From Alphaproteobacteria bacterium (GTDB lineage: Bacteria > Pseudomonadota > Alphaproteobacteria > GCA-2731375), in assembly GCA_030746295.1 (NCBI GenBank), contig JASLMY010000130.1:1-13509 (forward strand): a DNA stretch of 13,509 nucleotides, given 5' to 3'. The notes under the pieces are model-generated. The model was not told the DNA's origin, ran no database searches, and saw only the letters and a program-made list of their open reading frames with translations. This document shows positions 12,165 to 13,509 of this stretch, piece by piece. Within the stretch, counting starts at the first letter, position 1, and every line of letters starts with the position of its first letter. Both the position numbers and the translations under genes were made by a program.

Positions 12165-13509
12165 GTGCCGCACGTGTTAGACCAAACCGGCGATGACGAA
12201 CGTCTGGAACAGGGCGACGGTGCCTGGCTGGTCCCGCCCGACCGCTATCTCGACCAGAACCCGCCCCGCTTCGACGGCTGGCAGCGCAGCTCCTGCTACG
12301 TCACGGTGCGCGACGGCACCCGGGTCGCGGTCGACGTGCACCTGCCGGCGGCGCGGGAGGAAGGCCTGCGATTTCCCGCGATCGTGCTCTTCACGCCCTA
12401 CTACCGGCGCTTTGCGCTGAAAGAAGGGTACAACCTCGAGGTCGAGCCGAGCCCGAACGCGGCCCAGTTCCGCGAGGCCTTCGTGCCCTATGGCTATGCC
12501 GTCGTCGTGGTCGACGTGCGCGGCACCGGCGCCTCCTTCGGCTGGCGCGACGGCTTCCGCTCGCCCAAGGAACGCGGCGACTACTACGACGTCGTCGACT
12601 GGATCGTGGCCCAGCCCTGGTCGGACGGCGCCGTCGGCGCCACCGGCATATCCTACGTCGGCGCGGCGGCGGACTTCCTCGCCTCCACCGGGCACAAGGC
12701 GGTCAAGGCCATCGTCCCGACCTTCTCGGTCTGGGACACCTGGTCGAACCACCTCTGGCCCGGCGGCGTGTTGCTGACCGTGGTGCCGACGCTCTACGGC
12801 AAGCTCTGCCGGGCCATGGACCTGGACGACCGCGAGCACGTCTTGAAATACGCCTACTTCGCCGACCCGGACTTCGCCGGTCCGGCCCCGGTGGACGACG
12901 ACGAGGACGGCAGCCTGCTGGCGGCGGCGATCGCTGAGCACGGCCACAACGTCGACATGGTGGGCTTCGCCGACGCCCTGGAATATCGAGATTCGGCGCT
13001 CGCCTACGATCCCGACTACACCAGCGCCTCGATCAGCCCCTACCACTACGCCGAGCGCGCCAACGATATGGGCACCGCCTGCCTGGGTGTCACTGGCTGG
13101 ATGGACGGCGGCGGCTACTCGACCGGCGCCATCCAGCGCTACACCTGGCAGCGAAATCCGGCCAGGCGGCTTTTGATCGGGCCGTGGGACCACGGCGCCC
13201 GGGCCCATGTCAGCCCTTGGCGACGGGCCGAAGCGCTGCGCTTTGCGCTCTTGGGCGAGTACCTGCGCTTCTTCGACACCCACCTGAAGGGCCTCGATAG
13301 TGGCCTGCCTGAGGAAAAGCCGATCCACTACTACACGATGGGCGCAGAGGCCTGGCAGGCCGCCGCCACCTGGCCGCCCGGTGCGACATCGACGATGGAG
13401 CTCTTCTTCGACGAGGCCGCCAAGCTCAATTCCGAGCGGCCGCGACACGGCGACGGCGTCGACCACTACCTGGCCGACTTCGCCTCCGGCAGCGGCCGCC
13501 AGACACGTT
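12165..13509 (+). CDS. CocE/NonD family hydrolase, partial at window end
   Basis: The first 448 codons of an X-Pro dipeptidyl-peptidase/cocaine esterase-type alpha/beta hydrolase are present; the frame is open at the window end, and the family is usually 550-680 residues. The domain opens with RDGTRVAVDVHLP and FPAIVLFTPYYRR. The nucleophile is Ser163 in GATGISYVG, the acid is Asp314 in GWMDGGG, and the base is His343 in IGPWDHGAR, giving a complete Ser-Asp-His triad. The start of the C-terminal jelly-roll domain is seen after about residue 390. Members hydrolyse esters or amides, for example cocaine, glutaryl-7-aminocephalosporanic acid or acyl peptides. I chose GTG 12165 because GGAGG lies 10 bases upstream, 16 bases after the dioxygenase stop; no ATG in this frame fits better. 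No signal peptide is visible, so it is likely cytoplasmic. It appears to be the third gene of the flavin oxidoreductase-dioxygenase operon. Confidence 0.92.
   Translation, partial: MPHVLDQTGDDERLEQGDGAWLVPPDRYLDQNPPRFDGWQRSSCYVTVRDGTRVAVDVHLPAAREEGLRFPAIVLFTPYYRRFALKEGYNLEVEPSPNAAQFREAFVPYGYAVVVVDVRGTGASFGWRDGFRSPKERGDYYDVVDWIVAQPWSDGAVGATGISYVGAAADFLASTGHKAVKAIVPTFSVWDTWSNHLWPGGVLLTVVPTLYGKLCRAMDLDDREHVLKYAYFADPDFAGPAPVDDDEDGSLLAAAIAEHGHNVDMVGFADALEYRDSALAYDPDYTSASISPYHYAERANDMGTACLGVTGWMDGGGYSTGAIQRYTWQRNPARRLLIGPWDHGARAHVSPWRRAEALRFALLGEYLRFFDTHLKGLDSGLPEEKPIHYYTMGAEAWQAAATWPPGATSTMELFFDEAAKLNSERPRHGDGVDHYLADFASGSGRQTR

Noticed and set aside
12177..13466. A 429-codon minus-strand open frame near the window end
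   Set aside because: It is a shadow of the CocE/NonD hydrolase on the plus strand, which has a full catalytic triad and a ribosome site.

Overview
The window is GC-rich, densely packed bacterial DNA with strong third-position GC bias. It most likely comes from an alphaproteobacterium of the Rhodospirillales type. That placement rests on overall character, on a DUF4170-like small protein that I associate with alphaproteobacteria, and on a RamB/ScfR-type regulator paired with isocitrate lyase. It is inference from memory; no search was run. I found no rRNA, tRNA, CRISPR array, insertion sequence or phage gene. No gene-free stretch exceeds about 190 bases.

Layout: (1) 1-1009, minus strand: an isonitrile hydratase-like DJ-1/PfpI protein followed 10 bases later by a histidine phosphatase cut by the window edge. 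(2) 1143-2174, plus: an unusually long glutathione S-transferase-like protein, divergent from block 1. (3) 2223-2666, minus: a small predicted lipoprotein of unknown function. (4) 2781-4327, minus: isocitrate lyase (aceA) and the DUF4170-like protein, closed by a probable hairpin terminator at 2721-2756. (5) 4513-6481, plus: a RamB-like regulator divergent from aceA, then a Nudix hydrolase. The 185-base aceA/regulator spacer holds an AT-rich cluster of TTTTGTAAA-type repeats that looks like the regulator's operator. (6) 6618-10063: two convergent gene pairs, RraA-type aldolase (+) against a VOC protein (-), and M20 metallopeptidase (+) against a 2-oxopent-4-enoate hydratase-like enzyme (-). 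Each convergent junction carries one copy of the same roughly 30-base palindrome, and the palindrome supplies stop codons or C-terminal codons to the flanking genes. (7) 10203-13509, plus: a tight three-gene run of LLM-class flavin oxidoreductase, TauD/TfdA-type dioxygenase (ATGA overlap) and a CocE/NonD hydrolase cut by the window edge.

How the genes may work together: block 4/5 is a control module for the glyoxylate bypass, used for growth on acetate, fatty acids or other C2-yielding substrates. Blocks 6 and 7 look like accessory catabolism. A hydratase that makes 4-hydroxy-2-oxo acids and an aldolase family that cleaves them lie 2 kb apart, and the flavin oxidoreductase, dioxygenase and hydrolase look like an oxidative and hydrolytic degradation cassette whose substrate cannot be read from the sequence.

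I see no clearly new defence or mobile system. The items most worth a second look are the palindrome family with covarying arms, the RamB-like operator cluster, the aceA-DUF4170 pairing, and the unassigned flavin oxidoreductase/dioxygenase/hydrolase operon.
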